Part shown: positions 9,331 through 18,962 of the stretch, piece by piece
How positions within the stretch are numbered: position 1 is the first letter of the stretch
Layout: each line of letters opens with the position of its first letter
From: Solicola gregarius
Lineage (GTDB): Bacteria > Actinomycetota > Actinomycetes > Propionibacteriales > Nocardioidaceae
Direction of reading: 5' to 3'
DNA length: 64,000 nt
NCBI RefSeq assembly: GCF_025790165.1
Contig: NZ_CP094970.1
Coordinates: forward strand, 1,674,001-1,738,000
Made by a program: the position numbers and the translations under genes
The notes under the pieces: model-generated
What the model was told of the DNA's origin: nothing
What the model saw: the letters and a program-made list of their open reading frames with translations, nothing else
The model's database searches: none

Positions 9331-10025
9331 CAGCCCGCGACGTACAGCGCGATGGGTACGGCGGCGAGCGCGATGCCCATGACGAGCAGGGCCGTGTCGG
9401 ACCTGTGCCACGGCGCCGGCTCCGCCCACGTACGAGTTGTGGCCGAACCGAAGCCCCGGGACTCCATCGCGACCGACAGGCTCGTCGCGTCACGCATCGC
9501 CGACACGAGCAGGCCGAACGTCAGCCCGGCGGCGTGGCGCGCCCTCGAGACCGGTCCGCGCGTCGGCCCGAACCCGCGTGCTCGCCGGGCCCGGTCGAGC
9601 TGCGACCATGTCTCGCCGAGACGCTCGAATCTCTGCAGCGCCGCGGACAGCGCAACGACGGGGCGCGCCGGCAGTCTCAACCGCTGACCGAGCTGGTCGG
9701 CGAAGCGCGCGGGGTCGACGTACGCGGCGAGCACCGCCCCCGGCAGCGCAAGGACGAGGATCCGCAAGCCCGCGACGACCGCTTGCTCGACATCGTGCCC
9801 TCCGAGCAACCAGGTCGAGTACACGACCGACAGTCCGGCGAAGACAACGACAGCGATCCGGAGCCGGATCCCGCGCCAACGCGGCACCAGCAGCAGACCG
9901 GCGATCGCGTACGCACCGAGGGCGCACGCGGCGATCGGGAGCGACTGCACCGCGTACGACGCCGGCAGGGCCAGTAGTCCGATCCCGATCAGGACCAGTG
10001 GGTTGGAGCTCGGGCCGACCCTCAT
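9327..10025 (-). CDS. ykoC: ECF transporter transmembrane protein EcfT (YkoC-like)
   Basis: A 232-residue T component of an energy-coupling-factor transporter. About five hydrophobic segments are separated by the cytosolic coupling helices that carry the two Ala-Arg-Gly type motifs (RARRARGFG near 150 and AMESRGFG near 200), which bind the ATPases. It overlaps the upstream ATPase gene by four bases (ATGA). Part of the ykoE-D-C thiamine-precursor operon behind a TPP riboswitch. Confidence 0.88.
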   Translation of the reverse strand: MRVGPSSNPLVLIGIGLLALPASYAVQSLPIAACALGAYAIAGLLLVPRWRGIRLRIAVVVFAGLSVVYSTWLLGGHDVEQAVVAGLRILVLALPGAVLAAYVDPARFADQLGQRLRLPARPVVALSAALQRFERLGETWSQLDRARRARGFGPTRGPVSRARHAAGLTFGLLVSAMRDATSLSVAMESRGFGSATTRTWAEPAPWHRSDTALLVMGIALAAVPIALYVAGW

Positions 10026-11476
10026 CCGACGAGGCCGCCGCTCAGCGAAACCTCGTCGGAGGCAAGGGCGATCAGGTCGGCATCGTGCGTCGCGACTGCG
10101 GCGGTCGCACCGGACCGGCGCGCGGACACGACCCAGCCCGCGACCGCCGCCCAGGTGTTGCGGTCCTGGCCGACGGTCGGCTCGTCCAGCAGCATCGCTC
10201 CCGGGCGGTGCGCGAGCGCGGCGACGAGCGCGAGCCGGCGCTGCTCGCCGCCGGACAGCTGGTACGGGTTGGCGTCCGCGAGCGCCGTCAGGCCGAACAG
10301 CTCGAGCAGCACGTCGCCGTCGACGGGGATGCCCAGGTGGTATGCCGTGCGGGTGACTTCGTCGCGTACGCGCGTCGTGAGGAAGCCGTGTTCGGGCGAC
10401 TGCGGGACCCATCCGATCCGACGAGCGAGGTACGCCGAGCGCCACTTGTGCGGCGGCGCCTCCTCGCCGGCGTCGACCCGGCCGCGTGTCGGCGCGATCA
10501 GGCCGGCGCATGCCGCGACCAGCGTCGACTTCCCCGATCCGGACGGCCCGGTCACGGCGGTCAGGCGCCCCGGACCGAGCTCGATGTCGATTCCGCGCAG
10601 CGCCTGCGCTGTCACTGCGCCGCGGATCGTGCGCGTGCGCAGGTCGACATGGAGGCCCTCGGCGGCGATGCGTGCCGGCGCCTCGAGCGGCTCGGTCAGC
10701 GCGGTCGGCACCGCCTGCGGGAGCGGCGCGGGCAAGTCCGGCATCCAGACCCCGGCCGACGCCATCGGCTCGGTCTGCTCGCGTACGAAGGTGTCGGGAG
10801 TGCCGTCGAAGATCCGACCACCGTGCTCGTCGAGCACCACGACCCGGTCGACCTCGTCGAGCCAGGGTGCGATGCGATGCTCGACCACGACGAGCGTCGC
10901 GCCCGTGCGGGCGACCGCGTCGACGACTGCGGTACGTACCGCCGCGGCACTGCGGTCGTCGAGCATCGAGGTCGGCTCGTCGAGCAACAGCATCCCGGGA
11001 CGCAGCGCAAGGACACCGGCCAGGGTGAGGCGCTGCGTCTCCCCTCCCGAGAGCGCGCGGGTCGGACGGTCGAGCGGGTACGGCAGACGTACGGCTTCGA
11101 CGGCGGCCTCGATCCTCGGCCACATCTCGGACCGCGGGACGCCGGCGTTCTCCATGCCGAACGCGACATCGCGGCCAAGGCGATCGGCGACGGTCGAGTC
11201 GAGCGGATTCTGCAACAGCAGCCCCACCCGACCGTCGACGTCGACTCGCCCCGACAGCTCCCCCGCGGTCGTCGTGCCGAGTACCCCCGCCAGCGCGCGC
11301 AGCACGGTCGACTTGCCCGCCCCGCTCGGGCCGGCGAGCAACAGTCGCTCTCCCGGCTCGATGCGTAGGTCGAGGCCGTCGATGACTCGCTGCCGCCGCG
11401 AGATCGGGCGCCAGCCGAAGGCGGCCAGCGTCGCCCCAACGGGCGTCACGCGCTCCGGCGCGTACGTACGACTCAC
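10022..11476 (-). CDS. ykoD: ECF transporter ATPase with two fused ABC domains (YkoD-like)
   Basis: A 484-residue protein with two complete nucleotide-binding domains in tandem. Domain 1: Walker A GPSGAGKST near 48, signature LSGGETQR, Walker B LLLDEPTS. Domain 2: Walker A GPSGSGKST near 275, signature LSGGEQRR, Walker B LLDEPTV. A fused pair replaces separate EcfA and EcfA' subunits, as in YkoD. It powers uptake of thiamine or its hydroxymethylpyrimidine precursor. The start is GTG 11476, 10 bp after the S-component stop. Confidence 0.9.
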   Translation of the reverse strand: MSRTYAPERVTPVGATLAAFGWRPISRRQRVIDGLDLRIEPGERLLLAGPSGAGKSTVLRALAGVLGTTTAGELSGRVDVDGRVGLLLQNPLDSTVADRLGRDVAFGMENAGVPRSEMWPRIEAAVEAVRLPYPLDRPTRALSGGETQRLTLAGVLALRPGMLLLDEPTSMLDDRSAAAVRTAVVDAVARTGATLVVVEHRIAPWLDEVDRVVVLDEHGGRIFDGTPDTFVREQTEPMASAGVWMPDLPAPLPQAVPTALTEPLEAPARIAAEGLHVDLRTRTIRGAVTAQALRGIDIELGPGRLTAVTGPSGSGKSTLVAACAGLIAPTRGRVDAGEEAPPHKWRSAYLARRIGWVPQSPEHGFLTTRVRDEVTRTAYHLGIPVDGDVLLELFGLTALADANPYQLSGGEQRRLALVAALAHRPGAMLLDEPTVGQDRNTWAAVAGWVVSARRSGATAAVATHDADLIALASDEVSLSGGLVG

Positions 11477-11486
11477 CCGTCGACGC

Positions 11487-12110
11487 TTACGACGCGTTGC
11501 GCTCGTGGTGCTCGCGCCCCGCCGCGAACGCGTCGAGCGCACCGGTCGCGGCGAGTGCACGTACCAGCGCCCAGCCACCGACGCCGGCCACGACGGCACC
11601 CGAGAACGCGAACATCGCGAGGTACGCCAGCCGGTAGCCGAACTCCCAGTCGGGGAAGTAGGAGTACCACTCGTACACCGACTCGATCGCGCCCGCGAGC
11701 GCACCGGCCAGTCCAGCGACGACGAACCCGAAGCGCTTGTAGAGGAAGATCGCGAGCACGATCTCGACGCCAAGCCCTTGCAGCAAGCCGGACACCATCA
11801 CGCTGCCGCCCCACTGGTTGCCGAGGAGGTACTCGACGTTGGCGGCGATCAGCTCGCAGGCCATCGCGGCGCCGGGCTTGCGTACGACCAGGCCGCCGAT
11901 CACGCCGCCGAGGAGCCACGGGCCGGCGAGCAGCCCACCACTTGGAGGGAAGGCGTTGGTCGCCGCGCCGATCACGGCGTGCAGCTGGTCCCAGCCCCAG
12001 AACGCGACGCCGACCGCGACGCCGAGCATGGCGACCGTGACGATGTCGACGGTGCGGTACGCGAACCGAGAGCCGTATCCGATCGCGCGGGACGTAGTTG
12101 CAGAACTCAT
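11487..12110 (-). CDS. ykoE: ECF transporter substrate-binding S component, YkoE family
   Basis: A 207-residue membrane protein with about six hydrophobic segments and the YkoE pattern (FWGWDQLHAVI near 37, then NAFPPSGGLLAGPWLLGG). S components bind vitamin with high affinity; YkoE is tied to thiamine or hydroxymethylpyrimidine. The ATG at 12110 is 8 nt from GGGAG, which lies inside the 3' strand of the TPP aptamer, so TPP binding should block initiation. First gene of the ykoE-D-C operon. Confidence 0.9.
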   Translation of the reverse strand: MSSATTSRAIGYGSRFAYRTVDIVTVAMLGVAVGVAFWGWDQLHAVIGAATNAFPPSGGLLAGPWLLGGVIGGLVVRKPGAAMACELIAANVEYLLGNQWGGSVMVSGLLQGLGVEIVLAIFLYKRFGFVVAGLAGALAGAIESVYEWYSYFPDWEFGYRLAYLAMFAFSGAVVAGVGGWALVRALAATGALDAFAAGREHHERNAS

Positions 12111-12111
12111 T

Positions 12112-12206
12112 GTCTGACTCCCTTCGCCGGTGCTAACCGGTGCAGGTTCAAGGGTCTGCGGCTGCTCCGCACTCTCAGCGCCCTACGCGGCGCTCCCCTG
12201 TCTGTG
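12112..12206 (-). promoter_or_regulatory. TPP riboswitch (THI element)
   Basis: Read on the minus strand, the conserved THI-box blocks appear in order: GACAGGGGAGC, GCTGAGAGTGC, GACCCTTGAACCTG, CCGGTTAGCACCGG and GAAGGGAGTC. The terminal stem pairs GAC (12202-12200) with GTC (12118-12116). GGGAG in the 3' strand doubles as the ykoE ribosome site, so control is probably translational. Confidence 0.95.
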
Positions 12207-12244
12207 TGCCGCCACTGTAACAGCGACGGTTCCCACGAGATCTC

Positions 12245-12631
12245 TCAGTCGAACAGCCCTGGCTTGCCGAACATCCGCGCCGTCGCGCGGGCCGACGGCT
12301 GGCCCGCGTCCGGGTCCGCGCCGGCACCGATCAGCACCGAGACGACGAGATCCTCGCCCTTGAACACCGCGCCCGCGAGCGGGCTCTGCCCGCGGTCGTT
12401 GAGCCGATTCACATCCGCACCGCGTTTGACGAGGTCCTGCACCGTGGCGGCATGGCCGTGGTAAGCGGCGAGCATCAGCAGCGTGTTGCCGTCCGCGTCC
12501 GTGAGCTCGACGGGGACGCCTGCCTCGACGTACGCGCCCAGCCGCTCGGTCTCACCGTCTCGGGCGAGGTCGAACAGCTGGTGGGCGAACTCCACGACGT
12601 CGGCGTCGACCTCGTCGCCGCTCGGGTCCAT
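12245..12631 (-). CDS. Ankyrin-repeat protein
   Basis: A 128-residue protein made of about three ankyrin repeats; GNTLLMLAAYHGHAATVQDL and GQSPLAGAVFKGEDLVVSVL are canonical units with the TPLH-like turn. There is no signal peptide, so it is cytosolic and probably mediates protein contacts. The ATG at 12631 follows GAGGAG. It stands alone, downstream of nothing on its strand, and its partner is unknown. Confidence 0.88.
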   Translation of the reverse strand: MDPSGDEVDADVVEFAHQLFDLARDGETERLGAYVEAGVPVELTDADGNTLLMLAAYHGHAATVQDLVKRGADVNRLNDRGQSPLAGAVFKGEDLVVSVLIGAGADPDAGQPSARATARMFGKPGLFD

Positions 12632-12766
12632 CGTGGTCTCCTCGCCGTCCGCACAGGCGTGTGACCCCGACGATACAGATTGCTCACCGCGAGACGGCGG
12701 CCCGCGGCGAACACCGCGGCTGGTAGATTCCGTGCGTCGCGTCCGCCGTGATCCCGGAGGAGTCGA

Positions 12767-14035
12767 ATGCCGCGCGAACGCCCCGTCATACACCTGCACA
12801 TCGGTGCCATGAAGACGGGTACGACGCACCTGCAGGAGCTGATGACGGCCAACGCCGACGAGCTCGCTGCCGCCGGTTGCCTCTTCCCGGTGACGAAGGG
12901 CCGTTACTCGCAGACCCTAGCCGCGCGCGACGTGATGAACATGACCGCAGACGACGTCACGCTGCGCCGAGCGCGCGGCGAGTGGGACCGGGTCGTGCAG
13001 GAGATGTTGTCGTACGACGGCCGGGCTGCGATCTTCTCGATGGAGTTCCTCAGCTTCGCCCGCCGCCGGCCGGCCGGCCGGATCGTGGGGTCGTTCGGGG
13101 ACGCACCCGTGCACGGCATCCTGACCGTACGCGACGCGGCGACGGCCATCCCCGCGCAGTGGCAGCAGGCGATGCAGAGCCAGCGCACGACGCCGTGGCA
13201 CGAGTTCGCCGGGCAGGTCATCGCGAACCCACCCGACTACTCGGCCGCGGGCGCGCGCACCTTCCGGCGTACCCAAGACATCCCGCGGATGCTCAGCGCG
13301 TGGCTTCCGCACATCCCGCCCGAGCAGTTCACCGTCGTCACCCTGCCACGGCCCGGCGCTCCGCGGCACCTCCTGTGGGAGCGCTTCGCGGCCGCGGTCG
13401 ATCTCGATCCCGCCGTCGCGAAGCGGTCGGCACCGCGCAACAACGAGTCGATCGGCGCCGCGTCGGCCGAGCTCATCCGGCGCATCAACGAACGGCTCAG
13501 TGACATCGCGATCTCCGACTACCGCGGCACGATGCGGCACGCGCTCGCGATCAAGATCCTCTCCGACCGGGTGTCGACCGAGGGCAAGGCGCCGGTCAAC
13601 AACGCGTTCCTGGAGTTCGCCGCCGCTGCGAATGCGCGCGCACGTGCGGCGATCGAGGAGAGCGGCGTACGCGTGATCGGCGATCTCGACGACCTACCGG
13701 TCGAAGCCCCGGCACCGTCGCTCGACGACACCGCACTCGACTCACCGTCCGATGCCGACGTCATCGACGCGGCCGCGTACGCCATGCCGCGAATGCGGCG
13801 GGTAGTCGCGCAACGCGCGAAGCAGCTTCGCCGGGCGCATCAGAAGGTGTCGGTACGAAAGGTGCTGGCCGATCTGCCCGAGGCGCGCGACGCCGAGGCG
13901 GTGACGAAGCGGTGGACGTCTGCCGCGGACCCTGCCGAAGCGGCAGTCACCGACCTCACGGCGATGTGCCGCGCGGCGATCGACCTCGGCATCCGGCTGC
14001 GCGCGGCCGGCGTGAAGCGCGCGGTGGAGGCGTGA
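12767..14035 (+). CDS. Sulfotransferase-like P-loop protein, copy 1
   Basis: A 422-residue protein. HLHIGAMKTGTTHLQ (residues 9-23) resembles the PAPS 5'-phosphosulfate loop of sulfotransferases (PKxGTT), and a VRDAATAIPAQWQ segment near 125 sits where the 3'-phosphate loop with its Arg and Ser is expected. The last 130 residues form an extra helical, Arg/Ala-rich domain. It may sulfate a cell-surface or small-molecule acceptor; the acceptor is unknown. Followed at once by a paralogue (14038-15294), and a shorter third copy is at 46995. Confidence 0.75.
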   Translation: MPRERPVIHLHIGAMKTGTTHLQELMTANADELAAAGCLFPVTKGRYSQTLAARDVMNMTADDVTLRRARGEWDRVVQEMLSYDGRAAIFSMEFLSFARRRPAGRIVGSFGDAPVHGILTVRDAATAIPAQWQQAMQSQRTTPWHEFAGQVIANPPDYSAAGARTFRRTQDIPRMLSAWLPHIPPEQFTVVTLPRPGAPRHLLWERFAAAVDLDPAVAKRSAPRNNESIGAASAELIRRINERLSDIAISDYRGTMRHALAIKILSDRVSTEGKAPVNNAFLEFAAAANARARAAIEESGVRVIGDLDDLPVEAPAPSLDDTALDSPSDADVIDAAAYAMPRMRRVVAQRAKQLRRAHQKVSVRKVLADLPEARDAEAVTKRWTSAADPAEAAVTDLTAMCRAAIDLGIRLRAAGVKRAVEA

Positions 14036-14037
14036 AC

Positions 14038-15294
14038 ATGGCCGGCGACGCACCCGGAGTCTTCCTGCACATCGGCGCGATGAAGACCGGCACGAAGTAC
14101 CTCCAGAACCTGATGGAGGCCAATGCCGACTCGCTGGCCGACGCCGGATACCTCTTCCCGGTCGACGGCGGCTGGGGCGAGCAGGTGCTCGCGACCCGCG
14201 AGGTGCTGCACATGACGGGCGACCCTCGCGTACGCCGGCGCGCCGAGGGCAGCTGGCAGCGTCTCGTCGACCGCATGCGCAACTATGACGGCAATGCGTC
14301 CGTCGTTTCGATGGAGTTCCTCAGCTTCGCGCGACGACCAGGGATCGAGCGGATCATGTCGTCGCTCGAGGGCGTCGACACGCACATCGTGCTGACCGTT
14401 CGCGACGCGACGAGGGTGATTCCGGCGCAGTGGCAGACGTCGGTGCGCAACGGTCATACCGAGGCATGGCGCGATTTCGCCGAGCAGGTGATGGCCGGTC
14501 CGGAGTCCGAGTCCGACGGCTACAAGGTGTTCCGCCGGGCACAGGATGTCGAGTCGATCCTCGAGCGCTGGTTGCAGTTCGTACCCGCCGACCACGTGCA
14601 CGTGGTCACCGTCCCACCGAGCAGCGCGCCGCGTACGTTGCTGTGGGAGCGGTTCGCGTCGGTCCTCGGTGTCGACCCGGCCGCATGTGCGAAGCCGCCA
14701 CCGACCAACAACGAGTCGATCGGTCAGGCATCGGCCGGGCTGGTACGTCTGGTCAACCTCGAGCTCGGCGACATCACCGTCTCCGAGCGGTCGACGGTCA
14801 AGACCGAGCTGGCCAACCGGATCCTGGCAATGCGAGTGTCGGAGGAGCCGCGGGCACGGACGAGCCGGGCGCTTCGTGAGTTCGCTGCCCACGCGAACCA
14901 GCAGAGTCGAGACGCGATCGCATCTACCGGGGTCGATCTCGTCGGCGATCTCGGCGACCTGCCCGTCGTCGCCGCGCACCCGCCCGACGAGGGTCCCGAC
15001 GAGCTGCGGATGCCGACGAACGACGAGTACCTCGAGGCGGCGGCATTCGCCATTCCGCATCTGCACGCGGTCGTCGACAAGCGTGCTCGTCGCCTGCGCA
15101 AGAAGGCGGTCGCGGTCGACGACGTACTCGACCGGCTACCGCCGCCAACCGAGACGAAGCCCTCCCGCTGGGCCGACGCCGCCGATCCACTCGACGCAGC
15201 GGTCAAGGAGCTCACCGCCGTGGTACGCGTCGCGATCGATCTGCAGCAGCGCATCTACGCACTGCAGGACGGCAAACCCATCGCGACGGGATGA
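14038..15294 (+). CDS. Sulfotransferase-like P-loop protein, copy 2
   Basis: A 418-residue tandem paralogue of the preceding gene with the same order: VFLHIGAMKTGTKYLQNLM at the N-terminus, SMEFLSFARR, LTVRDATRVIPAQWQ, LLWERFA, NNESIG and a C-terminal helical domain. I chose the ATG at 14038 because GGAGG lies 7 nt upstream; a GTG at 14032 overlapping the previous stop is possible. The two genes clearly form one transcription unit. The duplicated proteins may act on related acceptors or pair as a complex (inference). Confidence 0.75.
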   Translation: MAGDAPGVFLHIGAMKTGTKYLQNLMEANADSLADAGYLFPVDGGWGEQVLATREVLHMTGDPRVRRRAEGSWQRLVDRMRNYDGNASVVSMEFLSFARRPGIERIMSSLEGVDTHIVLTVRDATRVIPAQWQTSVRNGHTEAWRDFAEQVMAGPESESDGYKVFRRAQDVESILERWLQFVPADHVHVVTVPPSSAPRTLLWERFASVLGVDPAACAKPPPTNNESIGQASAGLVRLVNLELGDITVSERSTVKTELANRILAMRVSEEPRARTSRALREFAAHANQQSRDAIASTGVDLVGDLGDLPVVAAHPPDEGPDELRMPTNDEYLEAAAFAIPHLHAVVDKRARRLRKKAVAVDDVLDRLPPPTETKPSRWADAADPLDAAVKELTAVVRVAIDLQQRIYALQDGKPIATG

Positions 15295-15304
15295 CCTGCG
15301 CGGC

Positions 15305-16471
15305 TCATTGCAGTCTGCGGCCGCGCCGCCAGGTGCTGTGCACGAGAGGTACGCCGGGCCGATAGGCCAGATGGATGTACGACGGTGCGTCGAGCACGAC
15401 GAAATCGGCGCGCGCACCGGGGCGCAGCGTGCCCACATCGTCGCGACGTAAGGCGGCCGCGCCCCCGGCGGTCGCCGACCAGAGTGCCTCTGCCGGCGAC
15501 ATGGACATCTCGCGCACCGCCAACGCGATGCACAGTGCCATCGATGACGTGTAACAGCTGCCGGGGTTGCAGTCCGAGGCGAGGGCGACCGTCGCTCCGG
15601 CACCGAGCAGCCGGCGGGCATCGGGGTACGGCGAGCGCGTCGAGAACTCGACACCGGGCAGCAAGGTCGCGACGACACCGGTCTGCGCCAACCCGTCGAC
15701 ATCGGCGTCGGTGAGGTACGTGCAGTGGTCGGCGGATGCCGCTCCGACCTCGCAGGCGACCTGCACGCCCGGACCGTGTCCGAGCTGGTTGGCGTGGATG
15801 CGGGGCGCGAGTCCGGCCGCCTTGCCCGCATCGAGCACCGCTCGCGACTGGTCGGCGTCGAAGGCTCCGCGCTCGCAGAACACATCGATCCACCTGGCAT
15901 GCTCCGCGCACGCGTCGAGCATCGGGCCGGTGACGACGTCGACGTACGCGCCCGGATCGTCGGCGTACTCGGGTGCGACGATGTGCGCGCCGAGGAACGT
16001 CGTCTCGTCACTGAAGCGCCGCGCGATCGCGAGCGCTCGTCTCTCATCGGCGACGTTCAGGCCGTAACCGCTCTTTATCTCGACGGTCGTCGTACCTTGT
16101 CGGGCCATCTCCGAGGTGAGCCGGGCAACCTGCGCGATGAGCATCTCGTCGGTCGCGCCGCGGGTGGCGGAAACGGTCGTGCGAATGCCGCCGGCCGAGT
16201 ATGGCTGCCCGGTCATCCTTGCCGCGAACTCCTCGGAGCGGTCGCCGGCGAACACCAGGTGGCTGTGGGAGTCGACGAATCCGGGTACGAGCGACCGGCC
16301 GGCGATGTCGACACTCTCGTCCGCGGCCGGCGCGCTGCGCTGCGGACCGACCCAGGCGACATTGCCGTCGTCGACAAGCATCGCGGCGCTGGGCACGACG
16401 CCGATGCCGTCTCCGTACGCCGGGTCGTTCGTGACGATCTCCGCCGCACCGGTCACCAACACGCTGCTCAT
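15305..16471 (-). CDS. hutI: Imidazolonepropionase
   Basis: A 388-residue amidohydrolase-superfamily enzyme that opens 4-imidazolone-5-propanoate to N-formimino-L-glutamate, step three of histidine breakdown. The metal motif [12 protein letters not shown] (near 70), EIKSGYGL (near 135), HANQLG and the late ASDCNPGS match HutI. The start ATG overlaps the hutF stop (ATGA, 16468-16471). Last gene of an M20-hutF-hutI operon. Confidence 0.93.
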   Translation of the reverse strand: MSSVLVTGAAEIVTNDPAYGDGIGVVPSAAMLVDDGNVAWVGPQRSAPAADESVDIAGRSLVPGFVDSHSHLVFAGDRSEEFAARMTGQPYSAGGIRTTVSATRGATDEMLIAQVARLTSEMARQGTTTVEIKSGYGLNVADERRALAIARRFSDETTFLGAHIVAPEYADDPGAYVDVVTGPMLDACAEHARWIDVFCERGAFDADQSRAVLDAGKAAGLAPRIHANQLGHGPGVQVACEVGAASADHCTYLTDADVDGLAQTGVVATLLPGVEFSTRSPYPDARRLLGAGATVALASDCNPGSCYTSSMALCIALAVREMSMSPAEALWSATAGGAAALRRDDVGTLRPGARADFVVLDAPSYIHLAYRPGVPLVHSTWRRGRRLQ

Positions 16472-17652
16472 ACACGCTCCCAACATGCCCTGATCGCCCG
16501 ATCGAGGTCGCGAGCGACGTCGTCGATCCGGACGTGTCGTCCTTCCTGCACGATCGGCTCGTTCCCGACAACGACCTCGCGTACGTCGGCCGGCGCCGCC
16601 GCGAACACCAATGAACCGGGACCCGGATCGCTGCCGGCGAGGCGTACCGAGTCGTACGCGACACGTACCCGGTCGTCGGTCGCAGCGAACCCGAGCGAGC
16701 GGTGTCCATCGGAGGTCGCCGCGGCGAGCAGCGCACCCGCCTGCCAGGTGCCTCGCCGCCCGGACACGAGGCGTTCGTCGAGCTCGACGGCGCGCATCTC
16801 CTCGAACATGTCGACGACGGCGTTGCTGTCCGAGCCGAGTGTGAGTGTGGCACCGGCGTCGCGGAGTGCATCGGCAGGCCCGACGCCGTCGGCGAGGTCG
16901 CGCTCGGTCGTCGGGCAGAAGCACGCGTACGTACGGCTCGCGCCGAGTGCGGAGATGTCCGCAGCGCTCAGATGGGTCGCGTGTACGGCGGTGGCGTCGG
17001 TCTCCCACACGCCGCGCTCCGAAAGCAGTGCCGTCGGCGTCATGCCATGCACGGCTCGGCATTCGTCGTTCTCCGCGGGCTGCTCCGAGAGGTGGACGTG
17101 CAGTGGCGCACCGTGCGTCGTCGCCCACGCGACGACGCCGGAGATCTGTTCGGCGGGCACGGCGCGTACCGAGTGCACCGCCGCCCCGACCACCACGTCG
17201 GGATCGTCCGCGTACGTCGCGTGCAGCGCATCGACGCGCTCCGCCCAGGCGTCCACATCGCCATCGGTGTAACGGCGTTGCACGCCGTCGACCTCGCGGC
17301 CGAACCCACCCGACAGGTAGCACGTGTCGAGCAGCGCGACCCGGATGCCCGCCGCCTTTGCTGCCTCGACAACCGCCTCGCCCATGGCGTTCGGGTCGTC
17401 GTACGTGCCGCCGTCGGCGGCGTGGTGCAGGTAGTGGAACTCGCCGACCGAGGTGATGCCCGCGAGCGCCATCTCGGCGTACGTGGCGCGGGCGAGGTCG
17501 TACAGCAGATCGGGGTCGAGGGCGCCCGCGAGCGCGTACATCTGCTCGCGCCAGGTCCAGAACGTGCCCCCGCCGCCATGCGTACGACCGCGCAGCGCAC
17601 GGTGGAACACGTGGCTGTGGCAGTTTGCGAAACCGCCGATCTCGTAGCTCAT
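16468..17652 (-). CDS. hutF: Formimidoylglutamate deiminase, short N-terminus
   Basis: A 394-residue amidohydrolase that converts N-formimino-glutamate to N-formylglutamate and ammonia. Motifs include [17 protein letters not shown] (zinc, near 10), [16 protein letters not shown] and [10 protein letters not shown]. Most HutF proteins are about 450 residues, with roughly 50 residues of beta-sandwich before the HSH motif; here HSH is only 12 residues from the ATG, and the upstream frame runs into the neighbouring gene without that domain. The N-terminal part therefore seems lost. Overlaps hutI by four bases; 16 bp downstream of the M20 gene. Confidence 0.88.
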   Translation of the reverse strand: MSYEIGGFANCHSHVFHRALRGRTHGGGGTFWTWREQMYALAGALDPDLLYDLARATYAEMALAGITSVGEFHYLHHAADGGTYDDPNAMGEAVVEAAKAAGIRVALLDTCYLSGGFGREVDGVQRRYTDGDVDAWAERVDALHATYADDPDVVVGAAVHSVRAVPAEQISGVVAWATTHGAPLHVHLSEQPAENDECRAVHGMTPTALLSERGVWETDATAVHATHLSAADISALGASRTYACFCPTTERDLADGVGPADALRDAGATLTLGSDSNAVVDMFEEMRAVELDERLVSGRRGTWQAGALLAAATSDGHRSLGFAATDDRVRVAYDSVRLAGSDPGPGSLVFAAAPADVREVVVGNEPIVQEGRHVRIDDVARDLDRAIRACWERV

Positions 17653-17668
17653 CGCTCGACCCGCGCGC

Positions 17669-18874
17669 TCATGGACGTACCAGGTCGGCGACAACGCTCG
17701 TGAGCGCGCGTACGCCCGCGACGCAGTCGTCCCACTCGGCATGCTCTGCGGGTGAGTGCGAGACGCCGGTCGGGTTGCGTACGAAGAGCATCGCGGTCGG
17801 AATGCCGTACGTCGACAGCACACCCGCGTCGTGTCCGGCACCGGTCGGGAGCACGGGGGCGTCGCCGAGCAGGCGGGCCAGGCGGTCGCGCAATGCGCGG
17901 TCGAACGCGACAACGGCGCTCGTCGACTCGGGCGTCATCGCGACGGTTGTGTCGTCCCGGTGGGCGCGGTCGGTCGCCTGGGCCGTCACCCGTTCGACCA
18001 GCCCGTCGAGGGTCTCGCCGTCGGCGGCGCGGGCGTCGAGCCATCCCGTGACCTTCGACGCGATGGCGTTGGTGCCGTTCGGGTGCACCTCGACGCGGCC
18101 GAACGTCGCGCGTGCACCGGTCAGGCGCGCCTGTTTGTTCGCCGCGAGCACCGTCATCGCGTACGTCAGCATCGGATCGCGCCGGTCCTCCATCCGGGTC
18201 GCACCCGCGTGGTTGGCCTCGCCCGCGAAGTCGAAGCGGTAGCGGCCGTGCGGCCAGATCGCAGACGCGACGCCGACCGCGTCATCCGAGTCGACCAGCG
18301 AGCGGCCCTGCTCGACATGCAGCTCGACGAACGTGCCCATGCGGCCGAGCAGCTCATGGTCCGCGCCGAGGCGTTCGGGGTCGCGGCCGCGTGAGCGCAG
18401 CGCCTCGTCGAGCGTCTGGCCGTCGCGATCGCGCAGGCCGCGGGCATGATCGGGCGCGAGCGTACCCGTGAGCAGCCGAGACCCCGCGCAGGCGATGCCG
18501 AACCTCGCGCCCTCCTCGTCGGCGAAGTTCGCGACCACGATCGGGCGGGCCGGTTCGACGCCCTGCGCGCGCAGCTCGTCGACCGCGGCGAAGGACGAGA
18601 CGACGCCGAGCGGTCCGTCGTACGCACCGCCGTCCGGCACGGAGTCGAGATGCGACCCGAGCAACACGGCGTTCCCCGCCGCCGGGTCGCCCCACCAGGC
18701 GAACTGGTTGCCGTTGCCGTCCTCCGCGAGGTCGAGACCTCGGTCCGCCGCCTGCGCAGCGAACCACTCGCGCAGCTCCATGTCGGCGTCGTTCCAGGCG
18801 TACCGGTGGTAGCCGCCGGTCTGCGGGTCGCGGCCGATGCCGCGCAGCTGCGACCACATCTGCTCGAGGCTCAT
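17669..18874 (-). CDS. M20-family amidohydrolase (allantoate amidohydrolase-like) in the hut operon
   Basis: A 401-residue metallopeptidase-fold hydrolase with GSHLDSVPDGGAYDGPLG (near 80; metal His and Asp), DEEGARFG (near 120), ELHVEQG and AGHDAG. By sequence it resembles allantoate amidohydrolase or N-carbamoyl amino acid hydrolases. It lies at the head of the hutF-hutI operon, where a N-formylglutamate deformylase is needed and no HutG is visible, so that activity is a reasonable inference. I chose ATG 18874 (GAGG 9 nt upstream) over an ATG three codons earlier. Confidence 0.85.
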   Translation of the reverse strand: MSLEQMWSQLRGIGRDPQTGGYHRYAWNDADMELREWFAAQAADRGLDLAEDGNGNQFAWWGDPAAGNAVLLGSHLDSVPDGGAYDGPLGVVSSFAAVDELRAQGVEPARPIVVANFADEEGARFGIACAGSRLLTGTLAPDHARGLRDRDGQTLDEALRSRGRDPERLGADHELLGRMGTFVELHVEQGRSLVDSDDAVGVASAIWPHGRYRFDFAGEANHAGATRMEDRRDPMLTYAMTVLAANKQARLTGARATFGRVEVHPNGTNAIASKVTGWLDARAADGETLDGLVERVTAQATDRAHRDDTTVAMTPESTSAVVAFDRALRDRLARLLGDAPVLPTGAGHDAGVLSTYGIPTAMLFVRNPTGVSHSPAEHAEWDDCVAGVRALTSVVADLVRP

Positions 18875-18931
18875 GGCTCCCATCCTCGCGTACGAGGCGC
18901 GCAATGCCACCGGGAGAGACCGGCGGCAGCA

Positions 18932-18945
18932 TCTCGGATGCGAGA
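18932..18945. promoter_or_regulatory. hut operator 1: 14-bp palindrome
   Basis: TCTCGGATGCGAGA, between the divergent M20-hutF-hutI operon and the nitroreductase gene. Its exact reverse complement, TCTCGCATCCGAGA, lies upstream of hutH (24549-24562). The shared site in the only two hut promoter regions marks it as the probable operator of the hut regulator. Confidence 0.7.
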
Positions 18946-18962
18946 CGGAGCACAATCACCGC

